From Macrolepiota albuminosa (Eukaryota; Basidiomycota; Agaricomycetes; Agaricales; Agaricaceae): DNA of 64,000 nucleotides. How positions within the stretch are numbered: the stretch's first letter is position 1; each line of letters opens with the position of its first letter. The translations under genes and the position numbers were made by a program. The stretch lies in NCBI GenBank assembly GCA_027475525.1, contig JAMWFC010000070.1, positions 372,001 through 436,000 of the forward strand, in the 5' to 3' direction. Positions 12,425 through 24,253 of this stretch are shown here, piece after piece. Under the pieces are notes generated by a model, which was not told where the DNA came from, made no database searches, and worked only from the letters and a program-made list of their open reading frames with translations.

Positions 12425-13715
12425 AAGAGGAAGACAGTGATGATGATGATGATATGGAGGCGGTGATATGATTACGGCACATGTGTATTTTTTTTTTATA
12501 CTTCAGGATCAATGCTATCGCTTTCTTGCGTGTCATTAGATATATGTTGGTGCTAAACTTCGTTCAGGAGGATCAGACGAAGTGCCCCATAATTACGTGT
12601 TCAAGTGATCAATTTTGTAGCAATTCATTAGAAGACATTTATACTAAGTTCTACCGAAGCGTATTCTTGCAATGCGACCTTAGCTATTAATTTTACACAG
12701 CCGAATCATGTGCGTTTTTTGCAGCTTTCTCAAAAGCCCTCAGCCTCACAATGAACCATGAAAACCATCCGATATCGACAACCGACATTGCAGTGATGAC
12801 TGCACGGAGGGACTTAATCGTCAGAGGAGATACCTTTTCAACTGTGGAGAGGTTAGGATAGAGCCCGTCACCCCAGACAGACAAAAACGCGGCCATAACC
12901 ATGAATATGGCTCCCCTGCGAAGAAGTTTCAATAATCTGACTACATTAGTGGTTATAACAACGACTGACCAAGCAATTGCGATGGCGGGGAGAGCAAGGA
13001 TGGTCCATGGCATATAAAAACACGATTGGTAGTGTTCAACATCCTGTTTGCAAGAGGAAAACTGGGGTAAGGTGGATGATCAAGCGAAGAAATAGATATA
13101 TGATACATAGTACCAGATCATAGCGAATTTGCCGCTACGGAAGTGCTTCTTGTTGAAAAAGTACAGTAATACCATGGCCGATAGCGAAGAAGGAAGGAGG
13201 CGGAAGATGAACAGAAACATGAAGCAACGCATGAGAGGGTCTCCACCTGCTCCAGGCATCTGAAGCAGTGCTGAGGATCCTCTGTTGAGAATTAGAAAGG
13301 ATGAGTCCAGTCGCGTGAAGCAAAGTCACAGATATACGGGACTTACAAAAGGATTGTGAAAGATACGCTCGCGATGATTCTCCATAACTTGCACCAATAA
13401 TCGGCACACGTGGTCCAACCGGATTCGAGACCGACGCTTCTGAATCTTCGGATGGGTTGAGAGGTATGCGGAGGTGACACCACCGACGATTCATTGTTGC
13501 CCTGAGCACGTCGGCACGGCACACCTTCAGCAGGAGAGGGAATAGGGATGAGTGAGATGATTTCTTCGTCCCCGGACTCGCTATGGATCGATACGATGTG
13601 TGATGCCTCGAGGTTGGGAAGCAGATCCTTGGTTTGTGATGAGAAGTACCCTGGGATACAGAGCAAAACAAGGAAGCAGAAAAGATCTTGAAGGAGAACA
13701 TGGAGCTTCATTGAG
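12425..13715. repeat. Triplicated block, copy B
   Basis: It begins abruptly inside the acidic-tail codons (GAGGAAGACAGTGATGATGA) and runs through the membrane-protein gene to its start codon. The rest of the H15 gene is absent. Confidence 0.75.
12693..13711 (-). CDS. Multi-spanning membrane protein, copy B
   Basis: The start MKLHVLLQDLFCFLVLLCIPG is followed by an acidic soluble stretch (SIHSESGDEEIISLIPI), then KLWRIIASVSFTILL, an intron, GSSALLQMPGAGGDP, hydrophobic CFMFLFIFRLLPSSLS and AMVLLYFFNKKHF, an intron, CFYMPWTILALPAIAIAW, GAIFMVMAAFLSVWGDGLYP, VEKVSPLTIKSLRAVI and a last helix DIGWFSWFIVRL, ending HDSAV. No stop in this frame. The frame choice in the middle rests on joining the membrane segments; two other frames are also open there, so the segment after SPAEG is uncertain. 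No family recognised. Confidence 0.5.
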
Positions 13716-14004
13716 TGAGGGTGTTGGGCATTTCGCAATCGTTTGCATGGTGATATAGGTTGTCCCCAAAGTGGCGATGCCTCTCGGGATTAGATGAAAA
13801 GCGCATCAAAGACTATGTATGTAGTATGTAGTAAGTACTTTGAGCGCTACTTTTACGACCGTTCCTACTTATCCCGTGATCCGTTCTCCTCCTTTCGCGA
13901 CAGCAGCAGAGGCTGTGAGAGAATAACTAGATGAGTCACGGCTGTTACAAAGACTCACCAACCGACAAAATTTTCCGTGAACTATGTCTTTGCACCTGGA
14001 TTCC

Positions 14005-15460
14005 CGCGCCTCCCTCAGTGGAAGCCATACCAGCGGAGGAAGAGGAAGACAGTAATGATCATGATCATGATGACATGGAGGCAGTGATGTGATTACGACA
14101 CATGTGTATTTTCTTCCACTTGTACTTGAGGATAAATGCTATCGCTTTCTTGCATGTCATTAGATAGATGTTGGTGCTAATCTTCGTTCAGGAGGATCAG
14201 GCGAAGTTCCCATATTACGTGTTCAAGTGATCAATTTTGTAGCCATTCATTAGAATACAACTCTCACTATTCGAAAACCTGAAACTCAAAAGAATTGTAT
14301 CGACAGGAGTAATCTCTATTTTTCGAAACCTCATTGTCCACGTCCAGCTGGAGAATAGAGGTGATGGATAGGTAAAGATCTGTAGGAATAGAACAGATAT
14401 TGAAAGATAAAATTCGAAGTAAAAACATGAGTGAATGGCAAAGACGGTTAGCGGATCACACAGCCGAATCATGTGCGATTTTCGCAGCTTTTTCAAAAGC
14501 CCTCAACCTTACAATGAGCCATGAAAACCATCCGATATCGACAACCGACATTGCAGTAATGGCGACGCGGAGAGACTTGATCGTCAGAGGGGATACCTTT
14601 TCAACTGTGGAGAGGTTAGGATAGAGCCCATCACCCCAGACAGACAAGAACGCGGCCATAACCATGAATATGGCTCCCCTGCGAAGAAGTTATAACCTGA
14701 CTACTTTAGTGGTTATAACAGCGACTGACCAAGCACTTGCAATGGCCGGGAGAGCAAGGATGGTCCATGGCATATAAAAACACGATTGGTAGCGTTCAAC
14801 ATCCTGTTTACTTGAGTAAGGCTGATGATTAAGCAAAGAAATAGACATATGATACACGGTACCAGATCATAGCGAAGTTGCCGGTACGGAAGTGCTTCTT
14901 GCTGAAAAAGTACAGCAATACTATTGCCGATAGCGAAGAAGGAGGGAGGCGGAAGATAAACAGAAACATGAAGCAACGCATGAGAGGGTCTCCACTTGTT
15001 CCAGGCATCTGAAGCAGTGCTGAGGATCCTCTGTTGAGAATTAGAGAGGATGAGTCCAGTCGCGTGAAGCAAAGTCACAGATATACAGGACTTACAAAAG
15101 GATTGTAAAAGATACGCTCGCGATGATTCTCCATAACTTGCACCAATGATCCGTACAAGCGGTCCAACCGGATTCGAGAGCAATGCTTCTGAATCTTTGA
15201 ATAGGTTGAGAGGTATGCGGGGGTGGCACCACCGACGATTTATCATTACCTCGAGCACATCGGCACCGCGCAGTAGAAGAGGGAATAGGGATGAGTGAGA
15301 TGAATTCTTCATCCCCGGACTCGCTATGGACCAATACGATGTGTGATACGTCACGATTAGGAAGCACTTCCTTGACTTGGGATGAAAAGTACCCTGGAAT
15401 ACAGAGCAAAACTAGGATGCATGAGAGATCTCGAAGGAGAGCGCAGAACTTCATTGGCTG
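14005..15460. repeat. Triplicated block, copy C
   Basis: It carries a little more of the H15 tail (CCTCAGTGGAAGCCATACCA) than copy B, with the aspartate run changed by substitutions to Asp/His codons, then the convergent membrane-protein gene. Confidence 0.75.
14456..15454 (-). CDS. Multi-spanning membrane protein, copy C
   Basis: Same organisation as copy B: MKFCALLRDLSCILVLLCIPG, an acidic stretch with a small deletion relative to B, KLWRIIASVSFTILL, GSSALLQMPGTSGDP, membrane segments, and an end in HDSAV. The third intron is 50-60 nt in all three copies with the same borders (GCTTG|GTCAGT ... TTCGCAG|GGGAG). Open throughout. Function unknown; the retained frame in B and C suggests they are or were expressed. 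Confidence 0.5.
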
Positions 15461-15499
15461 CGGATGGAACTCATTTGCGCAACGAATAAATATTGTCAC

Positions 15500-16199
15500 T
15501 ATTGGCTGTATGCAAGGAGTAAAGACTGACTTAACCTGTCAAATACAAACAAAAAATCATAATATAACCGAAATTGCAGCCAATATCCACCACGATCATG
15601 ATTTTCTGTTTGGATTTGACAGTGATCGTGCTCTGATCGTCAGTCCACTTACATGCCCAAATGGCCATAAAGAACTGTAACAAAAATCTTCGTTCGCCCA
15701 CCCAGCGAGATTAAAGGAAAGTGAACGTAGTAGAAATATTTTCAAGTCAGCCACGACTTGAGAAGCCGATTCTAGCTCATTGACTCATGGATGCTGCTCT
15801 GGTGTTTCCTTCTGGATCTATTAACTGATGGTGTGAAAATGATCTTTGATCTGATCATGCGTGAAATGTCTCATGAGGCACAATAAACGCGTTCGCTTGT
15901 TTCAGACCTCTGGTCTCCATGGACAATCTGTTTTATTCGCTGTCTAGCCCAAACTGTCAGCCAGAAGTTGAGCGTATCAGCCATGTCACGGTCTAACGTA
16001 TTTCACGGTATCTCGATGATCCAGGATGGTTCTGTCCCTGGATTGAATAAGACAGATCGTCCTTTCCCTCCTTAACAAGCCTTCTGAGCACAGGCTCGAT
16101 TAGACTCCTGCCAAAAAAGGGTTGTAGAGCAACTGAATAATCCAGATCTATACTATGGATCTCACCGTGCGAAAAACGAACCATCCCTCATTCATACTC
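15500..16199. other. Intergenic spacer
   Basis: Upstream region of the 2OG oxygenase. No gene, repeat or clear motif recognised. Confidence 0.5.
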
Positions 16200-17207
16200 A
16201 TGGTGAAGAAGAAACCACAACGCTCGGGTTCAAGCATGTCAACATACACTCCTGCAGCTGAGACACCACAACTAAAATTCCCCTTTCCTGAAATTTCCTT
16301 GAAAGAAGAACTTGAAAGTCATGCACTCCTTGAAGACCAGATCCTGCTCATTAACGTACGACAGCTGATACTGATTAGATATCAATTTCCCCAGTCCTGA
16401 CCAAGGTTGTCTCATTAGGAATTTCTCTCCCCTGCAGAATGCAAGGCTTTTGTCAAGTTCATCGACGATCTTCCCCTTGAGCTCACACCGCCCAAGAAAC
16501 GTGGCGAAGCGGAGAGAGTCAACTGTAAAGCATCAGTGTTTCGTCACTTCGCTGGTATTATAATGGTACACTTGTAGATCGTTTCTCAGTAACGTCCGTT
16601 TCATTCGCTCAACGCCTCCATGCACTCCTCACGCCCCACCTTCCGTCGTTTCCGTACCCCACTTCCATGAAGCACGCAAGAAAGGAAGACGATTCCCCTC
16701 GACTGCCTCATTCATTTAACTCAAACATTCGCATGTACAAGTATACACCAGAACAGCATTTCGGGTGTGTTCGATTGTCTAATGATATCGAAGCATTGGT
16801 CTGATTATGAAGGAAGAAAACATTACGATGATTCTGTCCGCGATCCATTAACTGGCGCCAAGTCAGAATGGACGCTTTTGATCTACTTGACGGGTGTTGA
16901 GGATGGCGTGGAAGGTGGTGAGGTATTGACGAAAATTGATCTTGTGGAAAGATGATTTCTGAACTCTTCGACCTAGACATTGTTTTATAGAGACGAGCGA
17001 GGAAAGCCACAAGAGGTGATAACAGCCCCCTTGACCCGGGGAACTGCTCTCCTACATCGGTGAGCATCAACAGAAGCCTTGCCCAGGGTTGGGTTCTACT
17101 GAAATCCTCCATACAGTCACGGCCAGGAATGCATGCTTCACGAAGGATCCAAAGTTATCAAAGGCAACAAATATGTTCTTCGTTCAGACCTCATGTTTAT
17201 CAAGTGA
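16200..17207 (+). CDS. 2OG-Fe(II) oxygenase (prolyl 4-hydroxylase-like)
   Basis: Spliced product: MVKKKPQRSGSSMSTYTPA, then LLEDQILLINEFLSPAECKAFV, DDLPLELTPPKKRGEAERVN, YRFSVTSVSFAQRLHALLTP, NIRMYKYTPEQHFGKHYDDS, EWTLLIYLTGVEDGVEGGET, LFYRDERGKPQEV, LTRGTALLHRHGQECMLHEG, SKVIKGNKYVLRSDLMFIK. The HYD (HxD) pair and the later HEG histidine are the iron ligands, and the Lys/Arg in the KGNKYVLRSD strand would bind 2-oxoglutarate. These enzymes hydroxylate protein or small-molecule substrates; the substrate is unknown. All introns are GT-AG and the frame is intact. An in-frame ATG at 16155 would add 15 residues; 16200 is preferred but not proven. The stop codon is 15 bp from that of the minus-strand RRP3 gene, so the 3' ends must overlap. 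Confidence 0.85.
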
Positions 17208-17222
17208 AAAACGTACATCTCA

Positions 17223-18752
17223 CTAATGCCTCTTGCCCTTCTTCGCTCGCTTTGGCATACCAGCCTCAACCATGTTGTCATCCCTATCTCGATCGTCTCG
17301 TCCACCCTCCTCCCGTCTCCATTTCCTACCTACATTCCCACCTTTTGCCGCCTGCTCCTTCAACTCATTGATTGCCAGCCGACTCGCCTCATTCACGCGT
17401 TCCTTCAGCAACGCGATTTCCTCCGCATCTGTAGGCCACAAATCCATCTTCTTGTCAATTACGGCTTCAATCCGCTGCAGAAGCTCGACATCGTACTGCG
17501 TGACGAGCGTGATAGATTTTCCTGCGCGCCCTGCTCGCGCTGTTCGTCCGACGCGGTGGATGTAGTCTTTAGAGTGGGTGGTATGTCGAAGTTGATGACT
17601 ACGTCTACGGATGGGATGTCCAAACCTCTAGAGAGTTTATATCGTTAATTCAGTGACCACTTTGTTGTTTAATGGTGTGACTTGACTGCTGGCAACATCT
17701 GTCGCGACCAGGACTTTGCGACCTCCGCTTTTGAATTTGCTCAGGGCTCCCAGGCGTTGACTCTGAGTCAATTGGCCGTGCAAGGGTACGGCGGGGAACC
17801 CAAGATTTCGTAATATTATTGATAATCTTGAGCCAGATGAGTTCAAGGTGCCTGAGACTACTGCAGATGAATGAACTGACCTCTGCGCATCGTGAACTGT
17901 TCTTGTGAATATCATCATGGAATTTTGGCAAGGGAATTCGCCAGATATACCATATACGCATCCTTGTCTTTTAATGGCATTAGGAGATAATACTGCAGCA
18001 ATGTTGAAACCGTCTGGTATCTGATAGATTCTTTATTAAAGCGGACCAACATCACGTTTATATAAGCGTACTTTGAGTTAACCTCTACACGAACTGGATT
18101 TGATAAACTTGCACGCTGTAGTTTTGCGACTTTGCTGGTCATTGTTGCGGAGAAGAGGTATGTCGTACGTTCTCTTGGTATAAGCTTCAGAATTTTGTCG
18201 ATAATGAGTCCAAAGTCCATGTCTAGTAGTCGATCTGCTTCATCAAGGACCTATAGATACTAATCGAGGTGATCTAGACCATTATGAAGACCAGAACATG
18301 CGAGGAACTTGATGCTCCGAAGGCTAAATCCTTTTGTGTTTTCCAGGTGGTCAATGAGACGGCCAGGCGTGGCAACCACAATGTGCGGCCGTTTTGCAAG
18401 TGTGATAGCTTGCGTAGGGATACGATAGCTGCACATCTGACCCCCCATAGCTGAACCTAATGATTCGAACTATTGTGATATCTGGTACGCCAGTTCACGG
18501 GTAGGCGCGAGGACACATGCGAAGAGACCCTTGGGCTCCTCCCATAGCTTTTGTAAGATTGGAAGTGCAAATGCCGCAGTTTTTCCAGAACCAGTTGAGG
18601 CAACGCCAATGATATCTCTTCCCTCTAGTGCATGTGGTAGAGCTTCAACCTGGATGTCTGTCGGTGCTTTGAAGTCAAGCTGATCAAGAGCTTGTAAGAG
18701 AGGGTCAATGAGACTTGAAAGATGGTTTTGGTGCCGTCGCTGGATCTGGCAT
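17223..18752 (-). CDS. RRP3: DEAD-box RNA helicase RRP3/DDX47, with frame lesions
   Basis: Conserved helicase motifs appear in order: Q-motif region [20 protein letters not shown], motif [15 protein letters not shown], Ia [25 protein letters not shown] box [97 protein letters not shown], and the tail [20 protein letters not shown]. The order and tail match Rrp3/DDX47, a nucleolar helicase of 18S rRNA processing. At least four places need a one- or two-base change to keep the frame: near 18705 (FKSLIDP), near 17925 (after NSLAK), near 17690 (donor after DVAS) and near 17580 (before HSKDYIH). Given the assembly pattern in this window these are more likely sequence errors than decay. Confidence 0.75.
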
Positions 18753-18809
18753 TGCAAATGCATAGTCGTGATGCAAAACTTTTTCCAAGCGAGTTCCTGG
18801 CCGATCACT
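18753..18809. promoter_or_regulatory. 57-bp head-to-head promoter RRP3/TRAPPC10
   Basis: Only 57 bp separate the proposed ATG of RRP3 (18752) from that of TRAPPC10 (18810). If both starts are right, the 5' UTRs and core promoters overlap. No TATA element seen. Confidence 0.4.
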
Positions 18810-21800
18810 ATGCACAGCCACCGCTGCTCTTCCGTCAAGGGATCCAGTCAGCGCGTCCTTGTCTCTCTCGCCGCCGCACCATCCATAGAGTCTTCTGCTA
18901 AGTGGAAACAAGTCCAGTCTGCGCTGCGTGCGCAGCTCCCATTGCGTAATATCCACTGGAAATCTGCCTCGCATACATCAATACGCACAATTCAGGAGCT
19001 GGATGTAGATCTTGTGCCTCTGGATGCCCCACGCGAAGAACACTCTCAGATACCTGTGACCTTACTAGAGAAACCACTACTTAATATCTACGTTGTTGTA
19101 TGTCAGGTGCGTCGCAAAATCAGATGTTGCGTCTAAAGTCATCTCATACTACTGCCTAATCTGTAGAATCCAGATCTCGAGGGGTATAAGAACACAGTGA
19201 AGAAACAAATCAAAGATTGGCACTCATCTGTAACTACGCGAAAGAACCAAGAATGGCTGATCGTGCATATTGTACGACCAGACACATAAACCCAAACCGG
19301 AAACTTCTTCCAACTGAAGGGTTCTGTCCTGGAGAAGATAAGAAGTGAATTCAACGAGGACACCGTCCTTGATTCTGTTGATGAGTTCTGCCCACACTGC
19401 AGGAGCATCGGTTTCTGGCGACCATGCAACTTGCACACATCTACTTACAGTCAGTTAGATCCACTTTCTGGGAAGCGTGTCTACCTTTCTTTTTTGTCAG
19501 AGTTGCGTTCGATCTGGCGGTAGTCCAAAGAGAAGAAGAGTCAAGCGTTCAGAGAGCCAACGGCAGATGCCTGGATGGAACTTCTGTACGTTCTTCATCC
19601 TCAAGGTTTGAATACAGTCAAGCGTTCAGAGAGCCAACGGCAGATGCCTGGATGGAACTTCTGTACGTTCTTCATCCTCAAGGTTTGAATACTCTCCCTT
19701 GTATCCCTCAAAGTCTCATTCATCTTGACGTAGGAGAGCCTTGCAAGCTCTTACGAAGGTGTCAATCTCCCTGAAGATGCATATGCGCAGTACGAAGAGC
19801 TTGAAATGTCGTTCTGCCACGTTCTGAAGGAAGAAAACCTCTCTTGGTTCGGAACGCTTATCGCACCTGTTAGCGGAGACGATTCTGCCCCTCTGCTCTC
19901 ATATCAACGTAAAGCATACCGCGATCTCATTCTGGCTAATACAATCTCTATTTTTGATTTCCGGATCTATCTTCTTTCTCGACAATGTGAACTATTGGCA
20001 CAACGAGGCCGTCTGAATGAGGTCAGCAGGAAAGTTGCCGCGTTCTTAGGTGGTTTCGGCCGACGTTTAAGAGATGTTGAGGTAGCATATAGTTTTTCTG
20101 TGTTCCCGATTTTGTCTAACTGACATATTTTCAGGACACGTTACCACCATTTTTCGTCGAATCATGGATATATTCATCTTCGCTTAGCGCTGTAGACTTC
20201 TGTGACAACTGGGCTTTGAAATTTTCAATAACCGGCAATAAACTGAATTCCTTCAATGCGGCAAAGGGAGAACTCCTCGATCTCGCTCGAACGCAGGTAC
20301 GCAAATCACTCTTCGCACCTCAAGATAACCCTGACTCTGATTCCACTTAGTTGGACATAATCGGTGTCATCGTCGGGCACCTTTCGCAAAAGCCGCCATT
20401 CTCGTCATCTTGCACGTCGCCTGAACGACGGGTCAGAACCACCTCAACGCTGAGCATCAGTAACAGCGACCTTCTCAACGCTATAGGCGACGCTGAGGCT
20501 TTCTATCAGCTTTACATTGACGTTACGAACCGTGCAATAGAACTCTATACTCAAGCTGGTCGGCGAAAATTTGCTTTGCGACTGCATGGCAGTCTTGCGG
20601 CTCTCGACTTGTAGGTAGGTGCAACCTTTTGTTGATGCCGTATCTATTTCACAGGCGCTCCAGGCATCATGGAGAATATAAGAATGCATTAATGATATAT
20701 ACGTCACTTCCTGCTCACTACTCGCCCCATATGTGTCCATCTCTTGAGGTGTTCAAGTTATCAAAAGCCCTCGATACTCACGCTGACTATCAACAAGAAA
20801 AAGACACAGAATGGATACACATTCTCCTATCGTTTCTAAAATCCTATGTCGACAGTTCTGGTGCGGAATTGTTGATGCATGAAGAAGACCAAGTGGAATA
20901 CATCACAAAACTTGTGGAAAGTCTTTATCAGGCCGCCGGAAATCTTGACTCAGGTATGCACAGGATCCACACGAGTTGAGTCACGATGACATAGTGTTCT
21001 TCAAGTATTGGCACATCCAAATCATCCTGCCATAACACTTAAAGTGTCACCAAATGCCCGAATAGCGGAGACGAAAGATGGCTGTTTCTTAGACCTGACA
21101 ATGCAAAACCATCTACCCTGCGTAAGGCAATATCTCAGCAGTAATCCATCACTGCTGAATGGGAGGACAATTAGGTTCTTCCTGCGGAAGGAATCAGTGT
21201 TGTCCTTGTGGGCAGAGATACAGAACGGTGTACTTTTTCCACATCTGTTTCAGGATTACCTCCCGGAAAGACGAAGCTGACCCTTTTTTGCCCTGTAAGT
21301 TTTCTTGGCTCCATCAATTATCGTTCTTTGACTGTTTTGGTTCAGGCCGTGGCAGCGGGACTCTACCTGCTTGACTCTAGTGAGCTGCGGATGGCGAAGC
21401 TGTATCTCCGATGGCAGCATAAGAAGCCTTCTTCTAAAGCATTTCCATCGCGAAAGGAAACTAAAGTCCTTGTACGCGTTCCAAAGGACCTACTTGCATT
21501 GGACGTGAACATTAGTCAACCTGAAAGAAGTAAATTTGTATTCTCTTCAGTTTTTTTTTGGACCGCTGATGATTGTGAAGTCGAACTTGGCGAACCTCCA
21601 ACGATTCTTGTCGCTGTATCGACGGGCCGAAATCATGTTGTGAAAGCCTTCGTCAAGCTCAGTTCGTCTGGTGTGACCTTCTTTCTAAAGGACGCGTATT
21701 ACAACGGAGGTGGGGATCTTTTGCTTGAGCATTCGGCTATTAGTTTGACAATCTAGCCGTAGAGAAGCGATCAGAACGACTACAGGTCGCTGGCAACTCT

Positions 21801-24085
21801 ATCATCCTCGAGGATATTCCAGAGCACACGACTGGTTCACTCTTGGTACCCCATTCAGATACTTCAGCTTTCCAGGCGATGGTAAAAAATATCTGAAGTG
21901 CTCAACATCATATCGCTCACCAAGACAACAGAAAATCACTACAGAGGTTGAATATACAACTGCGCCGGAACAATCTCTCTCCCGGACGATACGAGTGACT
22001 CAGGTAGTCCTGACTACCCTTCCAATATCTGTCAATGTCGAAGATTTCTTCCGTGGCAGCCGGTATCAAACTTCATTCTTCTCGACTTCCCGTGTATTGA
22101 TACGGAATTCTCCGAGGCTCTTTTCTAAATTCACCATATCAACAAGAAGTCATCAGCATGTACGGATATGTGCTGTCCAATTGGTTACTGAAGAATGTGG
22201 ACTCGATGGTGTCAAGATTTCGCCGACCGCGACCAAGAATCGGGAGTTGTGGTCTGTTATTCCTAGACTGTTTCGAGAGTTTCGATGAACCCTTACTTTT
22301 CGTCAGACTGTAACGCCTGGACAACCACTGATTTTCTTGTTCCGGATTGATTCTGCTCATGGCCCAGGTTTGTTGAGTTTCCAAATGGTTTTATTCGGCG
22401 TAAAGGCGAGTGCCGGAGGTGGCGAGCGTTTTCGGAGGCCTCTGCGTGACAGTTCTCCGGTCTCACCCACACCTCTCTCCCTTCCAGACTGCAAGCCGAT
22501 CTCGGCACGGCGCCAGGGCCTGGCAGATGCCGTGGTGTGGTCAGTATGGCGCACGGTCTCAAACATTTCGGTGGCCCATTCTTCTGTCCTCCCCTTCCCC
22601 CCTTCTTGGCTGCCCAGGTGAGCGCACTGGCGCTCTCTCACCTTGCCATTCTCTGTATTATAGTTGTTCCTCCTGCCACTTCCATTTCCTCTGTTTTCTT
22701 TCGGTGAGACCTCTCATTCATGGCCACCCGGTGAGCCGGGCTCACCTCTCACCTCAGATATTTCGTCAGCAGTAAAAACCCTCTTGCATTGCAGTATCAC
22801 TAGACGAAATATCTAAAGTAAGTACGCGATGGGAAGGTCGCGTATGGCCTCTCACTCACAAAAATTTTATCAGAATTTTATTCGTGTACTTTACTTTCGT
22901 TTCGTCAACCCTCCCTCCTCACCCTGTATATTACTTGTAGTAGCTAGCCGTCGCTTCTCGCCTCCAGGTCGTCAATACACGTAGGTCACGCAAATGCGTG
23001 ACCGGTCCGGCGCTATCTATACGAACCTTAACTGCAGAGGCTATAAATAACTTGCTCTCAAGTCCGCGAAGCGCTAGACCTACTAATACGTTATCGCATG
23101 TTACGCGAAGGTGCATCATTTGCGCCGGACCATCCCATCAGGTTGCTCATTATTCTCCAGAGGTTGAGGCTGTGGTGGACAAGACCGTCGATAATGTAGT
23201 CGTGGATTCGCCCTCACCTCATCGGCACCGTACAGCTCTCATCACCCAGCTCGTTGAGGCGTTGGAAAAGGACGCTGGATGGGTCGACCTGTATAGGATG
23301 ACAGGGGAACTTTGAAGTTCCTGATACTCCTCTGGATGAAGCGAATGAAGAGACTGCCGAGCTGCTCAGAAAGGTGAAGGAGGTTCGTACTTTCTACAAA
23401 TGCACATCATGCATGGACGTGACAATTCCCGTATAGCTTCTCAAACAACATAGACATCCTTGTCCGCCTGAAGGCAACTGGAGGGAAATCAAAATACCAG
23501 TTGATGTGCCGCATATGAATGTATGTTCTAATTTTGCACCTTACCTTTTGTGCTCAAACCATTATTGTACAGATCGTGGCGTCTGTCAGCGTCCAAATCG
23601 TATCGACACCGTTTAGCGTCAAGTCGGATTCTCTGCCCCTCTATGCAGGGTAACCAATGTCTGCAACTATTTCAATCCATACGTCCTTTCACTGGGGCTC
23701 TGGTGCGAGGGACAAGGACACTCGAGATATGACGTAGAAGAGATGGTTCGCGATTGGCTTGTGAGTGGACCGAAACGAGGGGACTTTACTGCTGCAGTAA
23801 GTCATCCAGTTGCACTCCATAATGGCTGAGGATCTTCATCGTTTCCTCGAACAGGATGGGGAGACCAAAGTAGTCCCTATAACACTCATTGCGCTTCATC
23901 ACGGGGAACTGGCATTGCCTAAGGTGTCAGTGATGGCGCTGCCAATGGAAGGGGAGTCGACGATTGGTTCGATGGCTATACTCAGCATAGAGACATTTCA
24001 GACTCACGGAGCCAAGACGGTGCTGGTTCTTCCTCGGGGTGGTAGGAGTACATTTGTCCTAAACATGGGTTCCAATTACAATTAG
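18810..24085 (+). CDS. TRS130: TRAPP II subunit TRAPPC10/Trs130, heavily disrupted
   Basis: Exons give [150 protein letters not shown], and a C-terminus with [20 protein letters not shown] and [17 protein letters not shown]. This is TRAPPC10/Trs130, part of the TRAPP II exchange factor for Ypt31/Rab11 at the late Golgi. Breaks: TAA after VRPDT near 19287; an inverted segment at about 19356-19475; a lost base at 19540 beside a 77-bp duplication; a lost T near 21740; an insertion-like block at about 22.4-23.1 kb; an extra T near 23314; TAA in YAG-QPM near 23651; a two-base shift near 23728. Some are likely assembly errors. Confidence 0.75.
19356..19475 (-). other. Micro-inversion inside TRAPPC10
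   Basis: The minus strand here reads [20 protein letters not shown] then INRIKDGVL. This is exactly the TRAPPC10 piece that should follow EKIRSEFN on the plus strand and precede [11 protein letters not shown]. The plus-strand reading has no similarity. About 120 bp are therefore inverted relative to the gene. Confidence 0.65.
19539..19692. repeat. 77-bp tandem duplication 1
   Basis: Two copies, apparently identical, period 77; in a TRAPPC10 exon and intron start. A base is missing beside its left edge. Confidence 0.95.
22400..23130. other. Insertion-like block in TRAPPC10
   Basis: It lies between the TRAPPC10 segments [12 protein letters not shown] and [12 protein letters not shown]. Its base composition differs from the flanks, with GC- and pyrimidine-rich tracts at 22.45-22.75 kb. 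It contains the inverted repeat AGATATTTCGTC / GACGAAATATCT (22757 and 22804) and a perfect hairpin GTCACGCA-AA-TGCGTGAC near 22985. I cannot match it to a known transposon, and part of it could be undetected coding exons. Confidence 0.35.
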
Positions 24086-24163
24086 TTTGCATGATGCGAA
24101 CCTTACTTTGTCGAGCGGAGAAGAGTTGTGATCTGGAGGCTGGAACAAAGGTATGCAAAAAAG

Positions 24164-24253
24164 CGTCACCTGAGCGATTCGAACACTCGCGCACAAAGTG
24201 CAACCGCTTGAATGCATAGCAGGCGATCCCGTTAACCACTCCGGCAAAGTGAC
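24164..24253 (-). tRNA. tRNA-Ser(GCU), 8-nt intron
   Basis: The minus strand folds as a class II tRNA: acceptor GTCACTT pairs AGGTGAC with discriminator G; anticodon stem ATCGC/GCGGT; loop CTGCTA|A with anticodon GCT; long variable arm with GCAC-TTT-GTGC; T arm GAGTG-TTCGAAT-CGCTC. An 8-nt insertion (TGCATTCA) lies directly after position 37, the standard tRNA intron site. T6 follows one base after the discriminator (pol III terminator). An 8-nt intron is unusually short, so whether it is spliced is open. Confidence 0.85.

Noticed and set aside
10671..15354. Long alternative-frame ORFs (188, 188 and 213 residues) in the three membrane-protein copies
   Set aside because: They run through the introns and lack membrane segments; the spliced frame gives hydrophobic helices and a shared C-terminus. 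Kept only as a caution on the middle segment.
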